DNA of 37,482 bases from assembly GCA_031267685.1 (NCBI GenBank), contig JAIRYV010000032.1, positions 1-37,482 of the forward strand, in the 5' to 3' direction. Source of the stretch: Treponema sp. (GTDB taxonomy: Bacteria > Spirochaetota > Spirochaetia > Treponematales > Breznakiellaceae). A program made the translations under genes and the position numbers. This document shows positions 8,292 through 16,976 of the stretch, piece by piece (the first letter of the stretch is position 1; each line of letters begins with the position of its first letter). The notes beneath the pieces are model-generated. The model was not told the DNA's origin. It ran no database searches and saw nothing but the letters and a program-made list of their open reading frames with translations.

Positions 8292-10484
8292 ATGAAAATT
8301 GGTCAGAAATTAATTATTATCATTATCTCCCTTAACCTTATTGGAACGGGTATCCTGATTTCTGTGTCTCTCATGCTTTCCCAGATAGAAGTCAGGCAGC
8401 TTGCAACTGAAGTTGCCGGTGGCACTGCGAACGAGGGCGGGCAGGAGATTCAGATCTATTTGGAAGTATATCTGGATATGGTAAGAACCATCGCGCAGAT
8501 AATGGAACAGGAGTATGAGAACATCGCTCCTGAGGAGCGCAGAGCCACCTTTGATATAATACTGAGAGGGGCGCTGGCCGCAAATCCCGAAGTAGTCGGC
8601 CTGTGGAGCGCATGGGAGCCTGATGCGCTGGACGGACGGGACAATGAATATGTGGATCAGAACGGCTCCGACAGTACCGGAAGGTATATTCCCCACTTTA
8701 CCCGGGATGGCGCAAACATCGCAATGAAATCTCTGTCCGGTTACAATACGGACGATTATTATCAGATACCCCGCAAATCCGGCCTGGAATCGATCATTGA
8801 ACCCTACGAAGACGTCGTCGCAGGAAAAATGGTACTGATAATAAGCCTGGTGGTTCCGATAAAACAGAGGGGACAGGTGGTGGGAGTGGTTGGCGCGGAT
8901 ATTGAGACAAGCAGAATTCAAGCCATGGCTCAGGCCGTCAAGCCCTTTGGTACCAATATGACTGCAGTTTTTAGCAATGCCGGTACAGTAGTTGCCCATT
9001 TTGACGCCGTCAGAATCAATAAGCACATGCAGGAAACCGAAAGTGGTATGCTTGGTTCTTATCTTGATGAATGTATCAGAGCGGTTAAACAGGGTTCTCC
9101 GTTCAATTTTTCTATGTACAGTACGGAAGTCGGCCAAAAAGTGTCTATTCTTTTCTCGCCCATAACCATTGGACAAAGTACGACCCCTTGGTCCTTTGCT
9201 GTCGTAGTTTCCGACCAGGTCATCATGGCGCCGCTGTACCGGATACTCACCGCAAATATTACGATAGCGGTCATTATGGTATTGTTCATAGCGATAGCGG
9301 CGCTTTTTATATCCCGTTCCATAGTCAAACCGATTAACCATACCGCCAGTATGCTCAAGGACATTTCAGAAGGGGAAGGCGACCTTACCAGACGCTTGAA
9401 CATTACAACACAAGATGAAATAGGCAATATGGCGCATTACTTTGATTTGACCATCTCCAAAATACGGGACCTGGTACTCATCATCAGAAACCAGTCCTCC
9501 GCACTGTTCGACATCGGCACAGAACTTTCCTCCAATATGACGGAAACCGCCGCGGCCATGAACGAAATAACCGCTAACATCGAGAGCATCAAAGGCCGGG
9601 TACTGAACCAGAGCGCCGGAGTCTCCGAAACCAACGCCACCATGGAACAGATCACGATGAACATCAACAAACTGAGCGGCCATGTGGAAAAACAGACCAG
9701 CGCAGTGTCCAAGTCCTCATCGTCTATTGAAGAGATGATTGCGAATATCCGGTCCGTGTCGGAAACCTTGGAAAAAAACGTGAAGAGTATACAGGAACTG
9801 GCAGAATTTGCGGGTGTGGGTCAGGCGGGCCTACAGGAAGTGTCTGCGGACATTCAGGAAATCGCCCGGGAATCGGAGGGCCTCTTGGAGATAAACGGGG
9901 TGATGGAAAACATCGCCAGTCAGACGAACCTGCTGTCTATGAACGCGGCTATAGAAGCGGCCCACGCGGGGGATGCGGGCAAGGGCTTTGCAGTGGTTGC
10001 CGACGAGATCCGAAAACTGGCCGAATCTTCCGGCGAACAGTCCAAGACCATCAGTACTGTGCTGAAAAAGATAAAAACCTCGATAGACAAGATAAGCGTT
10101 TCCAACGAGTCAGTGCTGAAAAAGTTTGAGGCTATTGACGGAGGTATAAAGTCGGTAAGCGCCCAGGCAGAACTTATCAAAAACGCCATGGAGGAGCAGA
10201 ACAGGGGAAGCAAGCAGATACTGGAAGTGATAAGTGAGGTTAATAGCATTACCCAGGACGTATCAAGCGGAGCGGTGGAAATGTTTGAAGGGAGTTCCCA
10301 GGTAACTAAAGAGGCGCATAACCTCGAAACAGTAACCCAGGAAATCACCAACGGCATGAACGAGATGGTTTCCGGCGCGTCCCAGGTAAATACCGCAGTA
10401 ACCCAGGTCAACGACCTTACTGGTAAAAACAAAGAGAACATCGACATTTTGTTAAGGGAAGTATCGCGCTTTAAGGTAGAATGA
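8292..10484 (+). CDS. Methyl-accepting chemotaxis protein with dCache-type sensor
   Basis: 730 residues with AGGAG six bases before the ATG. Membrane segment 1 is at about residues 7-29. A periplasmic double-Cache-type sensor spans about 35-310 (conserved ...[18 protein letters not shown]..., [20 protein letters not shown]). Membrane segment 2 is at about 318-341, followed by HAMP (about 342-395), methylation helices, and the kinase-contact tip [19 protein letters not shown] with [16 protein letters not shown]. It ends VSRFKVE with no CheR-tethering pentapeptide. It is a paralog of the partial MCP at the window start; the two signalling halves are closely similar. dCache sensors bind small molecules such as amino acids; the ligand here is unknown. 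Confidence 0.96.
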   Translation: MKIGQKLIIIIISLNLIGTGILISVSLMLSQIEVRQLATEVAGGTANEGGQEIQIYLEVYLDMVRTIAQIMEQEYENIAPEERRATFDIILRGALAANPEVVGLWSAWEPDALDGRDNEYVDQNGSDSTGRYIPHFTRDGANIAMKSLSGYNTDDYYQIPRKSGLESIIEPYEDVVAGKMVLIISLVVPIKQRGQVVGVVGADIETSRIQAMAQAVKPFGTNMTAVFSNAGTVVAHFDAVRINKHMQETESGMLGSYLDECIRAVKQGSPFNFSMYSTEVGQKVSILFSPITIGQSTTPWSFAVVVSDQVIMAPLYRILTANITIAVIMVLFIAIAALFISRSIVKPINHTASMLKDISEGEGDLTRRLNITTQDEIGNMAHYFDLTISKIRDLVLIIRNQSSALFDIGTELSSNMTETAAAMNEITANIESIKGRVLNQSAGVSETNATMEQITMNINKLSGHVEKQTSAVSKSSSSIEEMIANIRSVSETLEKNVKSIQELAEFAGVGQAGLQEVSADIQEIARESEGLLEINGVMENIASQTNLLSMNAAIEAAHAGDAGKGFAVVADEIRKLAESSGEQSKTISTVLKKIKTSIDKISVSNESVLKKFEAIDGGIKSVSAQAELIKNAMEEQNRGSKQILEVISEVNSITQDVSSGAVEMFEGSSQVTKEAHNLETVTQEITNGMNEMVSGASQVNTAVTQVNDLTGKNKENIDILLREVSRFKVE

Positions 10485-10661
10485 AATTGGATAAACAGTA
10501 TATATGCCGGAACATTATGCGGTGAACACAGTTTCGATCCAAAACCGCGCAGAAATATTGAAACCGCCAGAACGTTTATGCTAATTACCACCCTTATGGT
10601 ACTATTGGTATTCGGCGTGATGGCAGGCCAATATGAATCCTTCAAAGACCTTCTTAATTAA
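10485..10661 (+). pseudogene. Open frame continuing in phase after the MCP stop codon
   Basis: After the TGA of the MCP the same reading frame stays open for 58 codons to a TAA at 10661. It reads like a piece of real protein: DPKPRRNIETARTF followed by a hydrophobic stretch MLITTLMVLLVFGVMAG and QYESFKDLLN. There is no ribosome-binding site at the internal ATG (10578). I do not recognise the family. It may be the tail of a lost membrane protein fused up against the MCP by deletion. Confidence 0.35.
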
Positions 10662-10667
10662 AAGGGG

Positions 10668-10696
10668 ACTATACCTCTCATGCTGAGAGGTATGGT
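10668..10696. terminator. Strong hairpin downstream of the MCP gene
   Basis: ATACCTCTCA-TGC-TGAGAGGTAT is a perfect 10-bp stem with a 3-base loop, extended by three more pairs including one G-T. It is not followed by a T-run on either strand, so it may be a processing or terminator-like structure rather than a classic terminator. Confidence 0.45.
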
Positions 10697-10820
10697 AGAC
10701 ATATATCTTATAACCGGATAGAATCTTAGTATATTTTTGCTGGTTAGTATTGTGATGCACAGGCATTGTGCTGGTTGACTACAGCAACTCTTGTCGGGCG
10801 CAGATTGCCGATACGCGCGG

Positions 10821-10860
10821 AGGGTATTGAGACGAACCGTTAGATTCGTCTCTTATCCCT
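10821..10860. repeat. Inverted repeat downstream of the 218-residue gene
   Basis: GAGACGAA and TTCGTCTC (10829-10836, 10845-10852) form a perfect 8-bp stem with an 8-base loop. AGGG and CCCT pair again outside after a symmetric 4x4 internal loop. It lies just past the stop codon of the minus-strand gene and may act as its terminator, although no T-run is present. Confidence 0.4.
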
Positions 10861-10903
10861 TGTACAAGCTATCGGAAACGTAGACCTCTGGCACAGTCAA
10901 AGG

Positions 10904-11560
10904 TCATGGAACGATAGCATTATACACATCGCTCCATTTGCCCTTTCTCACAGTACCGCTCTCCCAGCGTACTGCGAAGTATACCCGCTTGCCCCGCTCA
11001 TCCTCATCGAAGCTCAGTTCCAGCGGGCTTTTGGTAGCAAAGCTGGAGTGCAAGAGGTCTTTTATCTTTGCGGGCGGAGTATCGGCGATTACCCAGAGAC
11101 ATTCTATCCCGTGGATACCTTCGGGCTTACCCCAGCGTTTGGCGTTTTCAGCGCGGAACTTGATATGCAAGGTACGAGGGGCGGGCATCGTTATCTCGAT
11201 TTGGGGAATCGTATCTGGATCGGGGATTGGCGTAGGGTGTGTATCCAAAGGCTTCAAGCCCAATCCAATAAGAGCTGGCCTATCAATTACCGGATTCCGC
11301 CTGATGCGGAATTCCACCATCTGGCGTATCTGGGCTGTCAGCTCTGCCATAGCGGTGTTCTTCACAGCCACTGCAACGCTGGTCCGTGTTGCTGGCTCTG
11401 CTGCCGTAGCAAACGCGGTTTTGAACGCAGTGTGTGCGCCCTTGAGAGTCGTCACTTCCGCGTCCGGGATACCCCACGCTGTCTTGTTTGTATCAACAGC
11501 GGGAACGAAGTTGTCGACAAACAGCACATATTTGTCGGCTTTACCAGGAATGTAACCCAT
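10904..11560 (-). CDS. Hypothetical protein of about 215 residues, FN3-like C-terminus (paralog A)
   Basis: 218 residues with AGGAG upstream of the ATG at 11560. An alpha-helical N-terminal half (VLFVDNFVPAV... WGIPDAEVTTLKGAHTAF, a TSVAVAVKN helix, RNPVIDRPALIGLGL) leads to a hinge with prolines (TPIPDPDTIP). The C-terminal half looks like a fibronectin/immunoglobulin-type beta fold (GIHGIECLWVI, SPLELSFDEDERGKRVYFAVRWES, GKWSDVYNAIVP). I know proteins of this architecture from Bacteroidetes and spirochaetes only as uncharacterised. No signal peptide. The gene at 19293 is a distant paralog with the same layout: GIP near the start, LGFGLHPKDN for LGLKPLDT, GKTLYIVLYW for GKRVYFAVRW. Confidence 0.75.
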   Translation of the reverse strand: MGYIPGKADKYVLFVDNFVPAVDTNKTAWGIPDAEVTTLKGAHTAFKTAFATAAEPATRTSVAVAVKNTAMAELTAQIRQMVEFRIRRNPVIDRPALIGLGLKPLDTHPTPIPDPDTIPQIEITMPAPRTLHIKFRAENAKRWGKPEGIHGIECLWVIADTPPAKIKDLLHSSFATKSPLELSFDEDERGKRVYFAVRWESGTVRKGKWSDVYNAIVP

Positions 11561-11680
11561 AAGAATCTCCTGTGTCTTGGCATGCCCTTAAACCCACTTG
11601 GTTTTTGGAATCACACCATGATAAATTAATATAAGGCGCTGGGCGCCATATTTGCATGAGAAGAATGTCCTTATCCTTAT

Positions 11681-11743
11681 AGTTTAAGACACTTAAACTG
11701 GCGGATAAGCCGCTTAAACTGGAGTTTAAGACACTTAAACTCC
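11681..11743. repeat. Three tandem 21-bp palindromic units (TTTAAG...CTTAAA)
   Basis: Units start at 11681, 11702 and 11723. The first and third contain AGTTTAAGACACTTAAACT; the middle one is diverged on its left side but keeps GCTTAAACTGG. The third, together with its flank, is a perfect hairpin GGAGTTTAAG-ACA-CTTAAACTCC (11721-11743). It lies upstream of paralog A. Confidence 0.75.
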
Positions 11744-11951
11744 ACAAAATACTATATATAGTGTGTATAGTGAGAATAGGCAGTTGTTTAGGGACAGGCT
11801 CTGCATCAAAGCCGGAAAGGGGAGAGAAGATCGCAATAAGGATAGCAGGCGAGGGCCTGACGAGTATAGCCATAGGTTAAGAAGATACTACCACAGGTTT
11901 ACAAAGAGCGCAAGAGGAAAATACAAAAAAGATGAATTTTTATCAAGCGAT

Positions 11952-12147
11952 GTCGAGACACGGTAGCAGAGGCACAGTGTCTGGCACGCGGTGTCAGAGA
12001 CGGGTGCCAAAGGCATAGTGCCAGACACGCAGTGTCAGACACGTGGTGAGAGACGCAGTGCCAGACACGTGGTGTCAGAGGCGTAGTATCAGACACGCGG
12101 TCAGAGATGGGTGTCAAAGGCGTGGTGTCAGACACGCGGCATCGAGG
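11952..12147. repeat. Tandem array of a degenerate 14-bp palindromic unit
   Basis: About 14-15 units, each 12-14 bp, with consensus GTGTCAGACAC plus a 3-base joint (GCG, GTG or GCA). The core is itself a palindrome (GTGTC-A-GACAC). Variants include GTGCCAGACAC, GTGTCAGAGAC, GTGTCAAAGGC and GTGTCTGGCAC. The array ends about 8 bases before the Pho-box-like sites of the pst promoter. Confidence 0.75.
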
Positions 12148-12154
12148 CGTAAAC

Positions 12155-12213
12155 TTTACACAGATTTGACAAACACCCATCTTTTGATTTGACATTGGTC
12201 TGGTAACTATAAG
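12155..12213 (+). promoter_or_regulatory. Pho-box-like operator and promoter of the pst-pho operon
   Basis: TTTACA (12155-12160) and TTGACA (12166-12171) are spaced exactly 11 bp apart, as in PhoP/PhoB direct-repeat operators. A further TTGACA lies at 12189-12194. A -10 box TATAAG follows at 12208-12213, 13 bases after the last hexamer. No separate -35 at normal spacing is seen, which is typical of promoters activated by PhoB-type regulators. The operon encodes its own PhoB and PhoR, so phosphate-starvation autoregulation is likely (inference). Confidence 0.55.
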
Positions 12214-12242
12214 ACATGAACAAAACCAATGGAGAAATGTTT

Positions 12243-13112
12243 ATGAATTTGAGAAAGTTTATCGGTCTGGCGTTGATTGCATTGCTTTCAGCGCCTGTAT
12301 TTGCAGGCGGCGGGCGACAGGATTCGAGTGGCAGAGGCACGGCGTCCGCAAGCATCGTGGTAATGTCCCGCGAGGACGGTTCGGGAACCCGAAGCGCGTT
12401 TACGGAACTCTTCGGCGTTCTCGACGCGGATAACAGGGATGCTATTACTCTTGAAGCGGAAATAACCAACAATACCGCAGTTATGATGACTTCGATTGCG
12501 GGCGAAAGAAACGCGATTGGTTATATCTCACTGGGTTCCCTGAACGATACCGTAAAGGCGCTTGCCATAGACGGTGTTGTTCCAAGTGCGGCGAGCGCGG
12601 CAAGCGGGGAGTATAAGATTACGCGCCCCTTTTATATTGCCGTAAAGGGAGAAGTAAAAGACACGGCAAAGGATTTTATTGGCTTTATCATGAGTCGCAA
12701 TGGGCAGGAAGTCATCGCGGCTAATGGCTATGTGCCCAGGGATGACACGGGCGCGTTTACCAGCGCTCTGCCCTCTGGTAGACTTGTTGTTGCTGGTTCC
12801 TCGTCAGTAACGCCGGTGATGGAAAAGCTCCAGGAAGCCTACGCAAAGATCAATCCCGGTGTCAGCATCGAGATACAGCAGAGCGATTCTTCTACCGGTA
12901 TGAACGCCACCATTGATGGTATCTGCGACATCGGTATGGCTTCACGGGAATTGAAGAGCAGCGAACTGGAAAAAGGGCTGACCGGCACGGTGATTGCCAT
13001 TGACGGCATTGCCGTAATCGTCCATAAGGAAAATCCCTTGAACAATCTGAGCAGGGATCAGACGCGGGCGATTTACCTGGGCCAGGTAACAACCTGGGAC
13101 ACTGTTAGGTAA
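12243..13112 (+). CDS. pstS: Phosphate-binding protein PstS, circularly permuted
   Basis: 289 residues from the ATG at 12243, which has GGAG eight bases upstream; an earlier ATG at 12216 lies before the predicted transcription start. The signal peptide is MNLRKFIGLALIALLSAPVFA. The mature chain begins with what is normally the second half of PstS (VVMSREDGSGTRSAFTELF, NAIGYISLGSLNDTVKALAIDGV, ITRPFYIAVKGE, NGYVPR). After a linker (DDTGAFTSALPSG) comes what is normally the first half (RLVVAGSSSVTPVMEKL, SDSSTGMNATIDG, DIGMASRELK, IAIDGIAVIVHKENPLNNLS, VTTWDTVR). The new ends fall at the interdomain hinge. Phosphate-contact motifs (GSSSVTP, SREDGSGTR) are both kept, so function is likely intact. 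It is the first gene of the pst operon. Confidence 0.92.
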   Translation: MNLRKFIGLALIALLSAPVFAGGGRQDSSGRGTASASIVVMSREDGSGTRSAFTELFGVLDADNRDAITLEAEITNNTAVMMTSIAGERNAIGYISLGSLNDTVKALAIDGVVPSAASAASGEYKITRPFYIAVKGEVKDTAKDFIGFIMSRNGQEVIAANGYVPRDDTGAFTSALPSGRLVVAGSSSVTPVMEKLQEAYAKINPGVSIEIQQSDSSTGMNATIDGICDIGMASRELKSSELEKGLTGTVIAIDGIAVIVHKENPLNNLSRDQTRAIYLGQVTTWDTVR

Positions 13113-13130
13113 GGTTGTGTTGGTGTTAAA

Positions 13131-13973
13131 ATGAAAGAAAAAATACTGCACGGTATCTTTACAGCGGCAGCCTGTGTCTGCATCAGTTGTGTGGTTCTGA
13201 TATGTCTGTTCCTATTCATCAACGGAATCCCGGCTATAGGCACGATCGGCCCGGGGGCTTTTCTTCTGGGTAAAACGTGGAAGCCGGGAAGTGATCTATT
13301 CGGCATAGCACCGATGATACTGGGCAGTATTTACGTTACCGCCGGGGCAATAGTTTTCGGCGTGCCTCTGGGCGTGTTTACCGCTGTCTTTATGGCAAAG
13401 TTCTGCGGGAAGCGCCTCTACGGATTCCTGTCGCCTGCGGTGAGCCTGCTCGCCGGAATCCCCTCGATCATTTACGGTTTTTTCGGCCTTGTGGTGATGG
13501 TTCCGGCACTGCGCTTGCTTTTTGGTGGTAGCGGGAAAAGCCTGTTAACCGCCTCGCTATTACTCGCCTTTATGATACTCCCCACGATTGTCAGTATATC
13601 CGAAGCGTCGATCCGCGCTGTGCCTGAAAGCTACCGCGAAGGTGCGCTTGCTCTGGGGGCCACGCATGAACAAGCCGTCTTCTTTGTCGTGCTTCCTGCT
13701 GCTGGTCAGGGCATAATGGCCGGCATTGTGCTTGGCATAGGCCGCGCTATAGGCGAGACTATGGCGATTATCATGGTCGCCGGAAACCAGGCCATGATTC
13801 CCCGTGGGCTTTTTCGTGGACTGCGCACTCTTACCGCGAACATCGTGCTGGAAATGGGCTATGCCGCGGAACTGCATCGCGAGGCGCTTATCTCAACAGC
13901 GGTCGTTCTGTTTGTATTTATTCTGATAATCAATATACTATTATCTCTTAGCAAAAGGAAGGTAGAAGGATGA
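13131..13973 (+). CDS. pstC: Phosphate ABC transporter permease PstC
   Basis: 280 residues with six predicted membrane segments. Family motifs include LAGIPSIIYGFFGL, SISEASIRAVPESYREGALALGATHEQA (the loop that contacts the ATPase) and GIGRAIGETMAIIMVAGN. With PstA it forms the inner-membrane channel for phosphate delivered by PstS. It starts 18 bases after pstS, with only a weak ribosome-binding site, and its stop overlaps the pstA start (ATGA). Confidence 0.95.
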   Translation: MKEKILHGIFTAAACVCISCVVLICLFLFINGIPAIGTIGPGAFLLGKTWKPGSDLFGIAPMILGSIYVTAGAIVFGVPLGVFTAVFMAKFCGKRLYGFLSPAVSLLAGIPSIIYGFFGLVVMVPALRLLFGGSGKSLLTASLLLAFMILPTIVSISEASIRAVPESYREGALALGATHEQAVFFVVLPAAGQGIMAGIVLGIGRAIGETMAIIMVAGNQAMIPRGLFRGLRTLTANIVLEMGYAAELHREALISTAVVLFVFILIINILLSLSKRKVEG

Positions 13974-14866
13974 TCCCCAGCAATGTTTTCGATTCACTAG
14001 GGAAATCGAGCGAAGTCTCTGGGTTTGCCCCGCAACGCTCCCATCTTCTGTCGCTTGTTCTCAGGTTATTGGTGATGGCTTCGGCGGGGATCACGATAGC
14101 TCTTATTATTTTTCTGTTTGGCTATATACTCGTAAAGGGTATTCCCAACCTTTCGCTGGAACTGTTTTCGTTTGAGTATACCAGTGAAAATGTTTCGCTT
14201 TTACCCGCGCTGGTAAACACCGTTATCATTACGCTTGCTGCCCTGCTTGTTTCAGCGCCAGTGGGAATCTGTGCGGCTATATGGCTTGCCGAATATTCCC
14301 GGCGTGGGAGCCGTCTGATCCTTCTGGTGCGCCTGGCAGCGGAGACTCTCGCAGGTATTCCTTCCATAATTTATGGCCTCTTCGGAATGCTCTTGTTTGT
14401 CATTTTTCTCCGCTGGGGATATTCGCTTCTTGCGGGTGCTTTTACTCTGGCAATCATGGTACTGCCGGTCATTATGCGGACAACGGAAAATGCCCTGCTT
14501 TCAGTTCCCGATTCCTATCGAGAAGGCAGTTTTGCCCTAGGCGCGGGTAAGCTGAGAACGATTTTTTCCATTGTGATTCCAGCTGCCATGCCGGGAATAC
14601 TTTCCGGCGTGATTCTTTCCATTGGCCGCATTGTGGGGGAAACAGCAGCGCTGATCTTTACTGCTGGGACTGTGGCAAAAATACCGGACAGCCCGTTTTC
14701 TTCGGCGCGGACTCTGGCGGTTCACATGTACAGTCTTTCGAGCGAGGGTTTGCATATAAAACAGTCCTACGCGACAGCGGTGGTGCTTCTTGTTTTAGTC
14801 GTGATTATAAACGCCCTTGCAAGCATGGGGGCAAAAAAGTTGGGAGCAGGGAAAAAATATGATTAG
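13970..14866 (+). CDS. pstA: Phosphate ABC transporter permease PstA
   Basis: 298 residues, ATGA overlap with pstC and AGAAGG just upstream. About six membrane segments. Typical motifs: AAIWLAEYSRRGSR, LAGIPSIIYGLFGMLLFV, ENALLSVPDSYREGSFALGAGKLRTI (ATPase-contact loop), SIGRIVGETAALIFTAG. It is the second half of the phosphate channel in the inner membrane. A gap of 33 bases separates it from pstB. Confidence 0.95.
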   Translation: MIPSNVFDSLGKSSEVSGFAPQRSHLLSLVLRLLVMASAGITIALIIFLFGYILVKGIPNLSLELFSFEYTSENVSLLPALVNTVIITLAALLVSAPVGICAAIWLAEYSRRGSRLILLVRLAAETLAGIPSIIYGLFGMLLFVIFLRWGYSLLAGAFTLAIMVLPVIMRTTENALLSVPDSYREGSFALGAGKLRTIFSIVIPAAMPGILSGVILSIGRIVGETAALIFTAGTVAKIPDSPFSSARTLAVHMYSLSSEGLHIKQSYATAVVLLVLVVIINALASMGAKKLGAGKKYD

Positions 14867-14899
14867 TGTTGGAACCATTGCGAATATAACAGGTATACA

Positions 14900-15649
14900 A
14901 TGGACAAGATAAGTATAACAGAACTTCAATTATACTATGGCGCGTATCAGGCTTTGAAAAACGTCAACCTTTCTATGTCTGAAAACGAGATAACCGCGTT
15001 TATCGGGCCTTCCGGCTGCGGCAAGTCAACATTGCTTAAAACCATTAACCGGATGAACGACCTTATCGCGGACTGTAGGATTGACGGAACCGTACTTCTT
15101 GACGGGGAAAATATATACGGCAGCATGGATGTAACGCTGCTGCGGAAACGGGTCGGCATGGTTTTTCAGAAACCTAATCCCTTTCCCATGAGTATTTATG
15201 ACAACATTGCTTTTGGCCCGCGTACACATGGTGTAAAGTCTAGGGTAAAACTGGATGAAATAGTCGAGCAGTCCCTGCGGTCCGCGGCGATATGGGATGA
15301 GGTGAAGGACAGGCTGAAAAAAAATGCGCTGTCCCTTTCGGGCGGTCAGCAACAGCGGCTCTGTATTGCGCGGGCGCTTGCGGTTAATCCCGAAGTCCTA
15401 CTTATGGACGAACCCACGAGCGCGCTTGACCCTATATCCACGTCAAAGATCGAAGACCTTGCGGCGGAACTGAAAAAGCGCTACACTATTGTCATTGTTA
15501 CTCACAATATGCAGCAGGCCGCTCGGATTTCCGATAGAACCGCTTTTTTTCTTCATGGTGAAATAGTGGAATTCAATTCAACGGAATCAATTTTTTCCAT
15601 GCCTCGTGACAAACGCACTGAAGATTATATTACAGGGAGATTTGGTTAA
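14900..15649 (+). CDS. pstB: Phosphate ABC transporter ATP-binding protein PstB
   Basis: 249 residues. Walker A GPSGCGKS at 36-43, signature LSGGQQQRL, Walker [13 protein letters not shown], then H-loop [19 protein letters not shown], all as in PstB. It powers phosphate uptake through PstC/PstA. The ribosome-binding site is weak (ACAGG). Its TAA stop shares one base with the phoU ATG, so the two are coupled. Confidence 0.96.
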   Translation: MDKISITELQLYYGAYQALKNVNLSMSENEITAFIGPSGCGKSTLLKTINRMNDLIADCRIDGTVLLDGENIYGSMDVTLLRKRVGMVFQKPNPFPMSIYDNIAFGPRTHGVKSRVKLDEIVEQSLRSAAIWDEVKDRLKKNALSLSGGQQQRLCIARALAVNPEVLLMDEPTSALDPISTSKIEDLAAELKKRYTIVIVTHNMQQAARISDRTAFFLHGEIVEFNSTESIFSMPRDKRTEDYITGRFG

Positions 15650-16290
15650 TGCGTGAAACGTATCAAAAACAGCTTGAAAATTTACACACGGAACTTATAC
15701 TCATGGGTGCGCTCTGTGAAGATGCGATAGCCAACGCGATAAAAGTCTTGACGGACGGGGATGTAGGCCTGCGGGAAAAGGTCTGGGAGATTGAAAGGGA
15801 AATTGACTTGAAGGAGCGGGAAATCGAATCTTTTTCCGTACACCTGCTCCTGCGTGAACAGCCTGTGGCCGGAGATCTGCGTCGGATAACAGCGGCTCAG
15901 CGGATGATCACTGACATGGAACGCATTGGGGATCAGGCGGCTGACATAGCGGAGCTGTCGCAGTTCGTCATAAACGCGGAGGCTGTAAAGGAGATTCCCA
16001 TAGCGGAAATGGCGCGGGCAACTGCGAAGATGCTTGGAGATAGCGTGGATGCCTTTGTCGCCACAGACCTCGAAAAAGCGTATTCGGTTATGGCTTATGA
16101 TGACATAGTGGACGATTTTTTCGCGCAGGTGAAAAGCAAAGTTATTTCTCTTATCGCAAAGGACAGCAAATACGGCGAGGCTTACATCGACCTTGTTATG
16201 ATAGCGAAATACCTTGAACGCATCGGGGATCACGCGAAAAATATCGCCGAGTGGGTCGAGTATTACATCACTGGGAAGCACAGTAAATGA
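15649..16290 (+). CDS. phoU: Phosphate transport system regulator PhoU
   Basis: 213 residues, all-helical, with the two PhoU repeats. The first contains EREIDLKEREIESFSVHLLLREQPVAGDLRRI and RIGDQAADIAEL. The second contains DLVMIAKYLERIGDHAKNIAEWVEY. PhoU connects the Pst transporter to the PhoR kinase and shuts off signalling when phosphate is plentiful. It overlaps pstB by one base and phoB by four (ATGA). Confidence 0.95.
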   Translation: MRETYQKQLENLHTELILMGALCEDAIANAIKVLTDGDVGLREKVWEIEREIDLKEREIESFSVHLLLREQPVAGDLRRITAAQRMITDMERIGDQAADIAELSQFVINAEAVKEIPIAEMARATAKMLGDSVDAFVATDLEKAYSVMAYDDIVDDFFAQVKSKVISLIAKDSKYGEAYIDLVMIAKYLERIGDHAKNIAEWVEYYITGKHSK

Positions 16291-16976
16291 AACACCTTGT
16301 CTACCTTGTGGAGGACGACGCGAATATACGCGAGCTGGTGGTCTATACGCTTCGTAACACTGGTTTTGAAGCACGGGGCTTCCCTTCTGGCAGGGAATTC
16401 TGGGAAGCGGCACGGGAAGCCGCGCCGTCCCTTGTAATACTGGACATCATGCTTCCCGGTGAAGATGGCCTTGTCATACTCAAAAAACTGCGTTCAGCCG
16501 AGTTCACAAAAAGAATTCCGGTTATGATGCTTACGGCCAAAGGCGCTGAATACGACAAGGTGCTTGGGCTTGACTCTGGAGCGGATGATTACATGGCAAA
16601 ACCAGCAGGCATGATGGAACTTGTGGCGCGGGTAAAAAGCCTTTTACGCCGTGCTGATCCGGGTTCGGGTGAGGAAAAGGATGAATACCGCATGAATGGT
16701 TTATATGTAAATATATCGCGCCATCAGGTTATGGCAGATGGTCAGGAAATTGTCCTCACCTTAAAAGAATTTGATTTATTGGTATATCTGTTAAAAAATT
16801 CGGGCGTGGTCCTTTCCAGAAAACGGATTCTCCATGCAGTATGGGATTATTCTCTTGCCATGGAAACGCGGACTGTAGACACCCATATCCTCACACTGCG
16901 AACAAAGCTAGGTTCCTGCGGGACACTTATTCAGACCGTGCGCGGCGTGGGTTATAAAACAGAGGCAGCCGAATGA
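16287..16976 (+). CDS. phoB: Phosphate response regulator PhoB (OmpR family)
   Basis: 229 residues. Receiver domain: acidic pair EDD at 9-11, phospho-acceptor D53 (LVILDIMLPGEDG), T83, K105 (DDYMAKPA). The C-terminal winged-helix DNA-binding domain spans about 130-227 (LTLKEFDLLVYLLKNSGVVLSRKRIL, ETRTVDTHILTLRTKL, TVRGVGYK). Its placement between phoU and phoR supports the PhoB assignment. It is the likely binder of the Pho-box-like sites at 12155. Confidence 0.93.
   Translation: MKHLVYLVEDDANIRELVVYTLRNTGFEARGFPSGREFWEAAREAAPSLVILDIMLPGEDGLVILKKLRSAEFTKRIPVMMLTAKGAEYDKVLGLDSGADDYMAKPAGMMELVARVKSLLRRADPGSGEEKDEYRMNGLYVNISRHQVMADGQEIVLTLKEFDLLVYLLKNSGVVLSRKRILHAVWDYSLAMETRTVDTHILTLRTKLGSCGTLIQTVRGVGYKTEAAE

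Larger units (their letters stand above)
11561..12242. other. Repeat-rich intergenic region between paralog A and pstS
   Basis: No convincing gene. It contains three 21-bp palindromic units (11681-11743), a 14-bp-period array (11952-12147) and the pst control region (12155-12213). A frame at 11763-11966 (GTG start, 67 codons, very basic, ending ARGKYKKDEFLSSDVETR) is open but lacks a ribosome-binding site and a recognisable domain; it may be a gene relic. Confidence 0.5.
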
